A DNA stretch of 64,000 nt from Rachicladosporium sp. CCFEE 5018 (GCA_002077045.2 KZ111140.1:2891071-2955070), one strand, 5' to 3'. Shown: positions 32,780 through 43,836, numbered from the stretch's first letter. Notes: generated from the letters alone by a model not told the origin. Made by a program: numbers and translations.

Positions 32780-34042
32780 ATGGCAGCTCCCAACACCGAA
32801 GAGCAAGAATCACTTGATCTGCACAACCATGGTCTTTCTCTCCTTCTTCTCTGTAACCTCTTAGTCTCTGCTGACACACTCTCAGCCCGCATAGGAGTCG
32901 GTAACAAAACCCTCTCATGGCATCACCGCATGCTCATCGGCGCCATGAGACTCTCGCCGAGCGAAACTCCGGCATGGAGCACTTCGAGCAACCAGACGGC
33001 CAAGCCAGATGCGGCGATAATCTCTATATGGCTTGTGGAGGAATGCAAGGTAATCATCTCCTATTAGCAACACAATGCTGGTACGACGAGAAGCCGATGT
33101 GGCATTACCAGGCTGTCACAGCGGAGAGTAAGGGAAGTAGCGAGGAGAAACACTATACCCAGGTAGGTAGATTGCCGTGAATTCGGGGTCGTCGGGACTG
33201 ATGAACTTTGGCGGATGATCTGGATGGAGACAACGCATTTTGGTATTGCTGCTGCGACTTCACGGAGCGGAACGACTTATGTTGTTGGACGATACTGGCC
33301 GCCTGGAAATTACGTTGGAAGGAAGCCGGCTGAGCAGGTCGCGCCGCCTTCGGCTCCGACTTTCCAAGGTGGTGGCGGTATGCGAGATGGCGGTGGTGGC
33401 GGTATGAGGCGTCCGGGCGGCTTCGGTGGCAGTCAGATGGGTGGTATGGGTCGGCCTGGTGGTTTCGGTGGTGGCCAGATGGGCGATATGAGACATATGG
33501 TCGGGTCGGGTAGTATGAACCGCATCGGTGGCGCCATGGGCCGACTTGCTGGGTTTGGTGGCGGCCAGATGAGCGGCATGAGTGGAATGGGAGGCATGAG
33601 CAATGGCGCAGGCGGCATGACCGTCATGAACAATGGCGAAGGTGGCTTCACTGTCATGAATAACGGCGGCGGTGGCATGACCGTCCTCAGTAATGGCGGA
33701 GGTGGCTGCATGAGCTACTCGAGTAGCACTGGTGGTGGCATGAGCTCAATGAGCAGTACAACCGGCATGGGCGGCATGAATGTCAAAACCCACTTCAATA
33801 GCGGCGGTGGTATGAGCTACACGAGCAATATGACGGGTCCGGGTGGCATGAATGTCAACACCAACATCAATGGCATGAGCAGTATGAGCGGTGGCATGAT
33901 GTCAGGTATGATGGCCATGGGTGGAACGCCGTTCGGAATGCCGCCAAGAATGCCGCCAAGAATGATGGGGGGACCGCAGCAGGGTACGCGAGGGCCAACA
34001 CCAGGATGGGGTGGACCACGGGCATGGTCGCCGTTCGGCTGA
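32780..34042 (+). pseudogene. CAP-domain protein, Gly/Met-tailed type (G-A), broken
   Basis: Exons 32780-32831, 32886-33162 and 33215-34042 are clear by homology. Start MAAPNTEEQESLDLHNH. Three faults: the first donor is GTCTTT; exon 2 is about 10 nt short between WHHRMLIGA and HETLAERNSG, shifting the frame; and the second intron lacks its acceptor, because the AG expected before ATGATCTGG reads GG (33213-33214). A cryptic AG at 33228-33229 could keep phase while dropping five residues. The Glu of GENLA is Asp (GDNLY). The last exon is open and encodes a tail of GGM, GGMSSM and MNNGGGG repeats. Confidence 0.75.
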
Positions 34043-34225
34043 TGCTGAGCTCCACATTGCACATTGTTTGATGTAAGCGTTGGCGAGATATTCGCAGGGA
34101 GTTTGGGTTTCAATGATCGTGCGAGGCGGAGTGTGGCATCGCTAGGTGGTGAGCGGAGGAGTGGAGAAGGGAGGACGTCTCATCGTGCTGTCACGTCGGG
34201 GCAGGCTGAGGCAATGCTGCAGGAT

Positions 34226-35587
34226 TCATGTAGCTTGCGAACAGGTTCCAGCACAGACACAGTCTCGCCATGCCGCCCCCAGCATTAGCGTAAAGCTCGC
34301 ACCCTCTGGCGATTCGTTGATTGGCTCTCGTTGCGTATGTTGTAATGGGTTGACAGCCGGAGATATGCGTCCTCCAGGATCGACATGCGAGAACACAGCT
34401 TGCCGCTTCGCATCGGCCCATGTAGAGTACTTAGCTTGAGCAAATCGAGTTGGGCTTTGTACGGCCATGCGATACGCTGTCGCCGCCAGTAGTGCGGCAC
34501 CAGATGTCTCGCCCCACCAGGACTCATCACCAAGGTAGTTGCGCAGCAGTCCAGACTCGTTATCATCATTGTTGATAGCGCCATCCAAGATCTCACCTAT
34601 CCATTCGTCGAGATCGTGGATTTCAGCATGCATGGTCTCATTGCTCGGCTCCCAACCCGAGATGCTGGCCCGAACGCGAGCCATGCCGTGCGCGGCCCAC
34701 CCTGCACTTGTGCTCCAGGCACCATCGATGATCTCGCCATGGCCAACGATGTGCTGCCACAAGCCTTTTTGAGGCCCGTGATCGATCTTCATGATCTGCC
34801 TGTACAGTCTGCATTGCTCAACAGCCTCCCGCATGAGGCTCAAGTCATTGCTTACTACAGCGTAGTACGCAAGGAATGGAGGAAACATGCTGATAGCATC
34901 GGCCCATATTTCAGCATCTTGGACGCGATGGCTTATAGCGCCATTGGCGAACCGCGGGGCTTTGTTGAGTAGGTAATGCTTCTGCCTCGAGGCTGCAAGT
35001 AGGTAATCTGGATCCTGTTGCCCGAGTAGGATCGTAGCTACGCCAAGTGAAGCCGGATCTCCGACGCACAGGTCATTCTGGTACAGCGTGTCTCCTGAAG
35101 TGCGAATCTTGGGCTGCACCCAGCTTAGGGCATCAGGCATTCCCGCGCTCAGTGAGGGAATCTTGTCGGCAGGAAATGATGTTGCCGAGAACACTGACAT
35201 CTCGGGGTTATGAAGCTCTAGCAGAGCCTGGGCGAGCGTGCCGTACTCCCAGTCGTGAGCGGCGAGTCGCTTGCCCTGCGCTTGTACGGCATCGACGGGG
35301 AAGGTGTAGTTGAAGTCCGCTCTGCATGACGCCACACTGGTTCCAGATTGCTGCGATATTGTGGCCAAGCCATTCCAGTAGATCGATACAAAGGCTACGA
35401 CCAGAGCCACTGCTACTGGTGCTAGCTGTGAGCTTGCGTCCCAGCTTTGTGGCCGGGTCCAAGAGAACATTTCATGCGCGTTATGTGCGCCAGGCGTGTT
35501 CGTCTGCTTGTCATCGGAAACCGATGACCTCACCTTCTCCATGTTTCTATTGTACAGATTTGACCTAAGATCTACCTCAGTTGTCAC
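34226..35587 (-). CDS. Membrane-anchored six-hairpin glycosidase, GH105/YteR-like
   Basis: Resembles fungal GH105-like proteins related to bacterial YteR, which remove unsaturated uronic residues from pectic oligomers. 453 aa, intronless. A single N-terminal membrane helix (LAPVAVALVVAFVSIYW, about residues 56-72) predicts type II anchoring with the enzyme outside or in the secretory lumen. Typical motifs: AEIWADAISMFPPFLAYYAV (the general acid/base Asp lies in this region in the family), GAWSTSAGWAAHGMARV, and DESWWGETSGAALLAATAYRMA. Intact here; its counterpart in copy B is a remnant. The family call is from motif memory; substrate unknown. Confidence 0.72.
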   Translation of the reverse strand: MTTEVDLRSNLYNRNMEKVRSSVSDDKQTNTPGAHNAHEMFSWTRPQSWDASSQLAPVAVALVVAFVSIYWNGLATISQQSGTSVASCRADFNYTFPVDAVQAQGKRLAAHDWEYGTLAQALLELHNPEMSVFSATSFPADKIPSLSAGMPDALSWVQPKIRTSGDTLYQNDLCVGDPASLGVATILLGQQDPDYLLAASRQKHYLLNKAPRFANGAISHRVQDAEIWADAISMFPPFLAYYAVVSNDLSLMREAVEQCRLYRQIMKIDHGPQKGLWQHIVGHGEIIDGAWSTSAGWAAHGMARVRASISGWEPSNETMHAEIHDLDEWIGEILDGAINNDDNESGLLRNYLGDESWWGETSGAALLAATAYRMAVQSPTRFAQAKYSTWADAKRQAVFSHVDPGGRISPAVNPLQHTQREPINESPEGASFTLMLGAAWRDCVCAGTCSQAT

Positions 35588-35905
35588 CTCAGCAGGTTAA
35601 CCCTGGACAGCAGTGGCCGTGATGTCTTTCTCAGCGCCAGCTAGGTGCAACGGGACCTCGCACCTCGAACGGGCAGTAGCACGTTATTTCGCCTCCGCGC
35701 TGGCGACTCTAAATTGTAGCGTGCATTCTGCATGAAGGACTAGAAGAAGAGGCAACTGAGGTAAGGTCTACATGAGAGTGCGTGGCGGCTGCTCCCGCTG
35801 TCCAGATTCGGACCTCGTTATAGATTTTTCGTACATGATCGATCGCAACACCACACTGCTCTGCGTCTTAGATTAATTGCAGACTTTCGAGAGCAAGTGG
35901 GCACA
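35588..35905. promoter_or_regulatory. Divergent promoter: glycosidase (-) and FGAM synthase (+), copy A
   Basis: 318 bp between two outward-facing starts. No coding sequence. Confidence 0.45.
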
Positions 35906-37298
35906 ATGGCCGACGGACAGCTTTCGTACCGTGCTTTCGCTGGAAGTGAGGCCTTCTCGGATTTTCGTCGCGCACGGCTCGCTACCGCCATTGGCGCCAG
36001 GAAACTACAGGCAATCTGGGTGCACTATGTTGCCTCATACAAACAGCTGTTGACTGAGCAGATCAGCGTTCTGGAACAGCTCCTCGAATATGGATCATAT
36101 CCAGACACAGGCGATGACTTGCACAACGCCTGCCTCCAAGCCATTAGCAATGGCGCAACGCCGCAAGACTCGCATACGTTACTCATGTATATCACTCCAC
36201 GACCCGGCACTATCTCGCCATGGAGCTCGAAAGCAACGAGTATTGCGCAAGTCTGTGGACTCGAGAGATCAGTCAAGCGAATCGAGCGAGGAATCGTACT
36301 GGCTGCAACCTTCGATGGCGATGCTCCACAGCAGAGTACCTCGTCCGCCGAAGCATTGTATGATCGTATGACCGAGAATCTCAGCCGAAATGCACCAGAC
36401 ATAGATGCTATGTTTGCACAACACTCGCCGAGTCCATTGCAAAGAGTGCATCTGCAGCGTGACGACGGTAAACCAAAAGCTGCCTTCGATGAGGCGAATC
36501 GCACTCTTGGTCTGGCTCTGGACGACTCCGAGATCGAATACTTGATTGAAGCGTACACCAACCAGCTACAACGAGATCCCACTGATGTTGAACTGTTCAT
36601 GTTTGCGCAAGTCAATTCCGAACACTGCAGACACAAGCAATTCAACGCAGACTGGACGATCGACGGCAATGCAAAGAGTCAGAGCCTCTTCAGTATGATC
36701 CGCAACACGCACAAGCAACATCCTCAACAAGTCATCAGTGCGTATAGCGACAATGCCGCAGTCATGAAGGGTGAGCCAGGCTCTCACTGGGCACCCGACA
36801 ACGCGACTGGAGAGTGGAGGTCAACCAAAGAGACGGTCCATTACCTTGGCAAAGTAGAGACGCACAATCACCCGACTGCCGTCTCGCCGTTCCCAGGAGC
36901 AGCGACTGGATCTGGAGGTGAGATCAGAGATGAAGGTGCGGTAGGGCGAGGTTCGAAGCCAAAGTCTGGACTTACTGGTTTCAACGTGTCAGATCTGCTC
37001 ATTCCAGGTCATAAGCAGCCATGGGAGCTTGACGTCGGGAAGCCAGCACATCTGGCAAGTAGTCTTGACATAATGCTCGAAGCACCTATCGGTAGCGCGG
37101 CTTTCAACAACGAATTCGGACGACCGTGTACAACTGGCTACTTTCGAACGCTGCTCACGAATGTGCCCACTCCAGCTGGGGGTACTGAGCTTCGTGGGTA
37201 CCACAAGCCGATCATGCTGGCTGGAGGTGTCGGGACCGTCAGACCACAGCATGCTCTCAAGGATAAGGCTATGGTCAGCCCCGGCGCTCATTTAGTAG
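35906..37298 (+). CDS. ade6: Phosphoribosylformylglycinamidine synthase, copy A, cut by assembly gap
   Basis: N-terminal 464 codons of FGAM synthase (purine biosynthesis, step 4), starting MADGQLSYRAFAG at 35906; a GTG nine bases upstream is not used. Contains the linker and first AIRS domain (QVNSEHCRHKQFNADW, KVETHNHPTAVSPFPGAATGSGGEIRDEGA). It ends at the N run inside SPGAHLV. The reading frame is intact up to the gap. Compared with copy B, the 5' 650 bp differ at many silent sites while the last 500 bp before the gap are almost identical. Confidence 0.95.
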
Positions 37299-37398
37299 NN
37301 NNNNNNNNNNNNNNNNNNNNNNNNNNNNNNNNNNNNNNNNNNNNNNNNNNNNNNNNNNNNNNNNNNNNNNNNNNNNNNNNNNNNNNNNNNNNNNNNNN
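37299..37398. other. Assembly gap, exactly 100 N
   Basis: A run of 100 N, the conventional placeholder for a gap of unknown size. It joins the middle of FGAM synthase to the middle of the LPMO gene, which is not a natural gene junction. Confidence 0.99.
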
Positions 37399-37889
37399 GC
37401 TCAGCGTACAACGCGCCCTCTGACTCTGCCACTGGCACAGCTCCTACTGCTACCGGCGCACCGGTCTACAGCAACCCGGTCTCGTCCGCTCCACCAGCGT
37501 ACCAAACCGGCGGTGCGATGACGGAGACCACCCACGCCACAACTTTCACGACCGTGACAGCCGGCTCTCCTGGCCCATCTGCCTCTTCGCCAGCCGAAGC
37601 TTCTCCCTCGGCTCTCGCAAGCAGCGCTGGCTCCGGCTCCGACTCCGGTAACGCCTCAGGCAGCGCCTCCGGCAACACCTCCGGCAGCGTACCCTGCTCG
37701 AACGACGGCGCTGTCGTCTGTATCGACGACACCCACTTCGGCATCTGCAACTTCGGCTCTGCTGTCCCAATGCCCCTGGCTGCCGGCACGACGTGCGCCG
37801 ATGGCGTTGTGAGCAGGAAGATGAGGGCTGTGCGCCACGCTGAGAAGCATCGCCGTGGGGTGAGGCATACGCATGCGATGAAGTTGTAG
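37399..37889 (+). CDS. AA11-type LPMO, copy B, C-terminal part only
   Basis: The last 163 codons of the LPMO, almost identical to 27774-28264: Ser/Ala/Pro linker, four-Cys module and basic tail. The catalytic domain and copper ligands are missing because the contig starts here at the gap. The first bases read in frame (AQRTTRP in the wrong frame, SAYNAPSDSATG in the right one). Confidence 0.93.
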
Positions 37890-38617
37890 TGGGCACGTGG
37901 GGAGATATGACAACACGACAGGGATTGCAGGAAAGAAGAGAGGGAGACAACGGATATGTGGCATTATATAGAGCGGGAAATGTAGATACCATGTCTGCGG
38001 AATGTATATCAATGTCGACGAAGCCCAATGACTCCGAATCGCTTCAATATGCCGAGCCTGTCGTGTTTGTAACGATGTAGACTCGACACTTGCCATATTC
38101 TGGCCGCCGTCACTTGGTCACTGTCGTCTCTTCGCCGCAGTGTGCATGAGTGCCCGAGGATCGGTCAGCCTTAAAGTGCCAAGGTGGTCAACGATGTGCA
38201 TCGCGACGCAATATCCGCGGTGAGGGGTCACTCTTGAACCTGAGGCGCAGTCGTCGATACCAGACCTATTCTCGAATCACGAATCATGTCGCCTTGTGGA
38301 CGATTGTAGCATATATTCGCTCTCAAACTCCATGCTCGAGCAAACATTCGACCACATCTTCCTTGGCGGTCCCTGATTGTCGTCATCCCACCTCACCCGC
38401 CACAGGGACCCCCCCAAGCTACTGCACACTGCTGCGGCACGCAACCTTAAGCTCTTCTCATAACCCGACAAGCCACACCGGTCAGTTGTGAGGTGGAAGG
38501 ACACTGTACCTCGTCTTCATTCATAGCGTATACCCACGAAGTAACCCAAATCCGACACAGCCCCGCCAATCTCAGTCACCAAACACCTGACCAGCAATCA
38601 GCCGCACGACCGCCAAG
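37890..38617. other. Intergenic LPMO-calcineurin, copy B
   Basis: Similar to 28265-28997 at both ends with a non-aligning block at about 38180-38340. Calcineurin promoter and 5' leader. Confidence 0.6.
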
Positions 38618-40404
38618 ATGGAGGGCGGTGGCGACGAGCAATGGGCGGACAATGCCATGCGCGCGGTGCAGAAGAAGAAGCAGCTACCGGAGATTGACTT
38701 CACCATACATCAGATGGAAGATGGCTCGCAAGTGAACACACAAGAGAGAGTCTGCAAAGGTAAGAGTGTCACGTGCTCTATCATGGCCAGCACGAGGCTG
38801 ACATTCAGCAGATGTACAAGCGCCTGCCTTCAACACACCGACAGAAGACCAGATCACTTCTCCACAAGACCGATCGAAGCCAAACCTAGCATTCTTGAAA
38901 CAGCATCTGTACAGAGAGGGACGGCTGACAGAGGAGCAAGCACTATGGATCATCAATGGCGGTGCACAGGTGTTGCGGTCGGAGCCCAATTTGCTGGAGA
39001 TGGATGCGCCGATCACAGTGTGCGGAGACGTTCACGGGCAGTTCTTTGATCTCATGAAACTGTTTGAAGTGGGTGGTGACCCGTCAGAGACAAGGTATCT
39101 CTTCCTGGGAGACTATGTGGACCGAGGATACTTCTCGATCGAATGTGTGCTGTACCTCTGGGCGCTCAAGACATGGTACCCCAACACTCTCTGGCTGCTG
39201 CGCGGAAACCACGAGTGTCGCCACCTGACGGACTATTTTACCTTCAAGCTCGAGTGCAAGCACAAGTACAGCGAGCGGGTGTACGAGGCATGCATGGACT
39301 CCTTCTGCGCCCTCCCCTTGGCAGCAGTAATGAACAAGCAATTCCTCTGCATCCACGGCGGTCTTTCGCCCGAGCTGCACACTCTCGAAGACATCAAAGC
39401 TCTCGATCGATTCCGCGAACCACCCACCCACGGCCTGATGTGCGACATTCTCTGGGCCGACCCTCTCGAAGAGTTCGGCCAAGAAAAGACGCAAGAGTAC
39501 TTCATTCACAACCACGTTCGCGGCTGCTCTTACTTCTTCTCCCATCCCGCCGCTTGCGCCTTCCTCGAAAAGAATAACCTCTTGTCCATCATCCGTGCCC
39601 ACGAAGCCCAAGATGCAGGTTACCGCATGTACCGTAAGACACGAACCACCGGCTTTCCCTCAGTCATGACGATTTTCAGCGCGCCAAATTATCTGGACGT
39701 GTACAATAATAAGGCGGCGGTGCTGAAGTACGAGAACAATGTTATGAACATTCGGCAGTTCAACTGCACGCCGCATCCGTACTGGCTGCCGAACTTCATG
39801 GACGTGTTCACATGGTCGTTACCTTTCGTTGGAGAGAAGATCACAGACATGCTCATTGCGATTTTGAATACTTGTTCAAAGGAGGAGCTTGAGGAGGAGA
39901 CACCGATGAGCTCAGCGCCTTCATCACCGCCTATCAATACCTCGTTGACGGGTATGGACCCGGATTCGATCGAGTACAAGCGTCGCGCGATCAAGAACAA
40001 GATTCTCGCTATTGGCCGGCTGTCGCGAGTCTTCCAAGTGCTTCGCGAGGAGTCTGAGCGTGTGACTGAGCTCAAGACTGCTTCCGGTGGAAGGCTGCCA
40101 GCTGGTACCCTTATGTTGGGAGCGGAGGGCATCAAGCAGGCTATCAATACTTTCGAGGATGCGAGAAAAGTGGACTTGCAGAACGAGCGGTTACCGCCGA
40201 GCCACGAGGAGGTGCGGAGAAGCACAGAAGTCATGAGGGAGGAGGCTCTGAAGCGGGCGAGTAGAGATGCCGATAATGATCAGGAGTTGAAGGGCGTGGC
40301 GAGGCGGATCAGCATGTGAGTATTTTCATCGCTCAGTTGACATGTCTGTGAAGGGATTGCTGACTTTGGGCAGGTCTGGCGGATCGAGAAACGCGAGGAA
40401 ATGA
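38618..40404 (+). CDS. cnaA: Calcineurin A, catalytic subunit, copy B
   Basis: Same structure as copy A: exons 38618-38759, 38812-40315, 40374-40404; introns of 52 and 58 nt; 558 aa. All phosphatase motifs (GDVHGQF, GDYVDRG, RGNHE), the calmodulin-binding helix and the autoinhibitory segment are intact. Protein differences are few (for example FSHPAACAF here against FSYPAACAF; GSRNARK against GSRQARK at the end), whereas silent differences are many in some tracts and nearly absent in others. Confidence 0.96.
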
Positions 40405-41047
40405 TGATGCATCTGCGCATGCACTATATGCTGAGAGTACGATTGTACTGTGCCTGTATGGTGCCTCTATACGGCTGCTGGGCGCAGGGCCAGTCACGGG
40501 ACCAGTGCAGCTCGGACGAAGTCATCCTGACTTCGTGTCTGGGCATTATACGTTAAGCGAGACCCGCTACTGCGCTGTGCTAGAGCCTCACGATCCGTAC
40601 CGACAGTAGGCAATGAATGTCACACGTATGTCAAGGTCTGCTGTATCTCTCTGTTGCTGACTGTGATGAGTCAAACTCTCTCTTTGTCAAGCTCCCTGGA
40701 CATACCAAACAGGGCCAGGGCTTTCATAATGGAACAGAAGTCCGTCGTCCCGTACACTGCTCATTTCTACCAAAAATTTCGGCACGACTTCCTAGGTTCG
40801 CTAGTTGTATGTTGGTGGCTGCAGCATTACTGACCAGTGACTGCGGAACAAAAGTATCGTCTTGCTTGACTACCACAAGCCTATTGCTTTCACTGCGCCG
40901 CTCTTTCGTATACACGCAATTTTATGGTCACCCCCTCGAGCTGTCTCACTGGCAACTCCTTGAACGATAGCTACCTCGATCGCGCTTTCTCCGCATTTCT
41001 CTCTCAGCTTAAATCATTTCCATTGAAACGATCACTACTTGATCGGC
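40405..41047. other. Intergenic calcineurin-CAP array, copy B
   Basis: 643 bp without recognisable coding sequence. Confidence 0.4.
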
Positions 41048-42364
41048 ATGGCCACCCCAAACGCAGAACAACAAGAGGCTCTCAACCTCCACAACAAAGG
41101 TCGACGCGGCCCCTTCCCATTCCATTCTTGCGCAATCTAATCCCGATCACAGCTCGCGAAGAAGTCGGCAACGCACCCCTCCGCTGGCACGCCATCTGCG
41201 CCGATGCCGCCGCCGCCCACGCCGAAGCCCTCGCCCAAGCCGATGCCGGCATGGTGCATGCAAATCAGCTCGAAGACGCGTCCCTTCAAGGCGAGAACCT
41301 GGCTTGTGGCCGAGGTATGCGTGGCAGGGCGCTGATGATAGCAACTCAAGGTTGGCTTAACGAGAAGCCGGCGTGGCAAGGACAGGCTATCACGGAGCAG
41401 AGTCAGAAGGGGAAGGAGGAGAAGCATTATATGCAGGTAAGTTGTTCTCCGCAGCACCCGTTTGGGGAAAGAAGGGGAGTGTGCTGACGCAAGAGTGCAG
41501 ATGATATGGGGGGGATCGAATTGCTTCGGTATTGCGGCGGCTACTGGACGCAGCGGCACGATGTATGTGGTGGGACGGTACTATCCGGCGGGGAACATGA
41601 TCGGTCGGAAGCCGGCTGAGAAGGTCGCTCCGCCTTCTGCGTTGACATCGCAAGGCGTGAGGCATATGCATGGTGGTGGCGGCCGCGGCATGGGCGGTGG
41701 CATGCGGGGAGGTATGAGGCGTTCTGGCGGCTTCGGAGATGTTCAGATAGGTGGCATGGGTGGCATGGGTCGTCCTGGCGGCTTTGGAGGTGGTTATATG
41801 GGCGCTATGAGAGGAATGGGTGGCCCTGGCGGCTTCGGAAGTGGTCACCTAGGAGACATGGGCCACATGGCGGCCATGTGAGCCATGAGAGGAGGATCTA
41901 TGGGCGTTATGGGTGGCATGGGCCACGCTGGTGGCTTTGGCGGTGGCCAGATGGTTGGTCGGGGTGGAATGGGAAGTATGAGCAATGTTGGAGGTGGCAT
42001 GACCAGCATGCGCAATGGCACAGGTGGCTTCACCGTCATGAACAACGGCGGTGGTGGCATGAGCGTCATGAGCAACGGCGGAGGTGGATACATGAGCTAC
42101 TCGAGTAGCACTGGCGGTGGTATGAGCTCGATGAGCAGTACGACCAGCATGGGCGGCATAAATGTCAACACCAACTTCAATGGCGGAGGGGGTATGAGCT
42201 ACGTGAGCAGGCCGACCGGTCCGGGTGGCATGGACATCAATACCAACATCAACGGCATGGGCGGTGTGGGAGGCATGGTGGCAATGGGCGGGATGCCGCC
42301 CGGTATGCCACCAGGGATGATGGGAATGCCCCCGCCAGGATGGACGCCCTTTGTCTTCCGCTGA
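41048..42364 (+). pseudogene. CAP-domain protein, Gly/Met-tailed type (G-B), in-frame TGA in tail
   Basis: Exons 41048-41099, 41153-41436, 41501-; introns of 53 and 64 nt with good branch sites. The CAP core is complete: RWHAICA, GENLAC, WLNEKP, HYMQMIW, VVGRYYPAGNMIG. No signal peptide (starts MATPNAEQQEALNLHNK). The last exon runs into a TGA at 41879-41881 inside the Gly/Met repeats (HMAAM-stop-AMRGG); the same frame then stays open with the same repeats to 42364 (WTPFVFR). The stop looks like GGA to TGA. A shortened protein with the whole CAP domain is still possible. Confidence 0.78.
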
Positions 42365-42683
42365 GACTGCGTGGAGATGCGCTGGAGAGGTCATCGGACA
42401 GGGCTTTCAACATAGACCGAAAGCTGGCTAGATGTTGAAGCAAGTGCTGAACATAACCGCGATTTCGGCTAGTGAAGATACCACGAGGACAGCTGCTAGG
42501 GTGCAGGAAGATTATAGACCATAGACCTCAAGATTGTTAACTCACATTGACTGTGGGACATGAGATCTTTAGTATGCACCGCGTGCAAGCACTCTATCTC
42601 TGTTCCGAGCCCGACCTTGTGCGCTCCACAAATTCACCTTCATCATCGCTCAACATCAACCCCTTGCACTCTCGTCGATCATC
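42365..42683. other. Intergenic between the two CAP genes, copy B
   Basis: 319 bp, no coding signal; promoter of the intact CAP gene. Confidence 0.4.
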
Positions 42684-43836
42684 ATGGCTACTCCCGACGC
42701 GGAACAACAAGAAGCGCTTGACCTGCACAACGAAGGTGAACTTATCTCCTCACCTATCTCTCATCCAGTGCTATGTTGCTAAAACTCCTTCTAGCCCGTG
42801 CCGAAGTCGGCAGCAACCCTCTAAGATGGCACGTCAACTGCGCCAACGCTGCAGCAGTGTACGCTCAGGAACTCGCTAATAAAGACACGGGGCTGGAGCA
42901 CGCCACGCAACCTGACGACGACGGTGCGCAAGGCGAAAATCTTGCCTCCAGTGGATCGGAACCGGGAAATCAGCTGTTGTTGGCGACGCAGCTGTGGTAT
43001 GACGAGAAGCCGAATTGGGATGGAGGTCCATTTATTGGGAACAAGTCGGGGGCCAAGGCAGATGGGCACTATACGCAGGTACGTATCAGCTTGTGCTCCG
43101 ACGAAGGCACATGTGGAGACAAGAGACATGATTTCACAAGCTAAGTGGGAAACAGATGATCTGGTCTGGTACCGATTCGTTCGGTATTGCTTCGGCGACG
43201 GCCGCGAGCGGCAAGGTGTACACGGTTGGGAGGTACTACCCTGCTGGGAACATGATCGGTTCCAAGCCTGCCGAGAAGGTTGCGCCGCCCACAGCTCCAA
43301 GTCATCCGCAGGCTGGTGGAGGCGGAATGGGAGGCACGAACGGCAGACCTGGAGGGAATGGCGGTGGCCAGATGGGCGGTGGTCCTGGAGTATCGAATCG
43401 ACCAGGGGGTTTCGGCGGCGGACCGACGGGTGGTATGCCGGGTATGCCGGGTATGGCCCCTGTTATGATGCCTGGTATGATGCCTGGTACGATGACCGGT
43501 ATGAAGCCCGGTATGATGCCCGGTATGATGCCCAGTATGCCGCCTGCGCTGCCTTGGACGGCGCCTGCATTGCCGCCCGGTATCCCGCGTTCGATCCCAC
43601 ATCCTTACCTCGTGGGGCGGCGGGTAGCCATGTATGGCATGCCGCCTCCAGGCCATCCCGATTTCCCTATGGTACGCGACATGGTCGTGCGCGGTATGGT
43701 GCCTGGAATAAGGCCTTTGAGACCGCCTCCTGGCATGCCTCCTTGGATGCCGCCTCCGGTGGCTATGCGCAGACCACCACCAGGTTGGCGACCGCCTCAC
43801 CGTCCACCAATATGGACCCCGTTCGGTTGGCGTTAA
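42684..43836 (+). CDS. CAP-domain protein, Pro/Met-tailed type (P-B), intact
   Basis: The only undamaged CAP gene of the four; 338 aa. Exons 42684-42735, 42795-43078, 43156-43836; introns of 59 and 77 nt. CAP fold residues: His in RWHVNCA, Glu in GENLAS, Glu in WYDEKP, His in HYTQMIW, then YTVGRYYPAGNMIG. This is the His-Glu-Glu-His cavity set of CAP proteins. The domain starts at residue 6, so there is no room for a signal peptide; secretion would need another route or an upstream exon. The tail (about 190 residues) is MPG/MMPG repeats and then a Pro/Arg/Trp-rich end (RPPIWTPFGWR). Function unknown; other fungal CAP proteins bind sterols or lipids. Confidence 0.85.

Larger units (their letters stand above)
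27774..37298. repeat. Duplicated block, copy A (9.5 kb, left of the assembly gap)
   Basis: Matches 37399-46408 collinearly: LPMO 3' end, calcineurin A, CAP pair, glycosidase, FGAM synthase 5' part. The last base before the gap (37298) corresponds to 46408 and the first base after the gap (37399) corresponds to 27774, so the repeat boundaries coincide with the gap edges. Identity is patchy, from near-perfect tracts to about 80%. Confidence 0.92.

Noticed and set aside
33300..34042. Tandem Gly/Met-coding repeats considered as a DNA-level satellite or CRISPR-like array
   Set aside because: Repeat units are short, irregular and keep the reading frame; they are protein low complexity, not spaced identical repeats.
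37399..37889. Independent small secreted protein at the gap edge
   Set aside because: It is the C-terminal part of the LPMO copy B cut by the contig end, identical to 27774-28264 in design.
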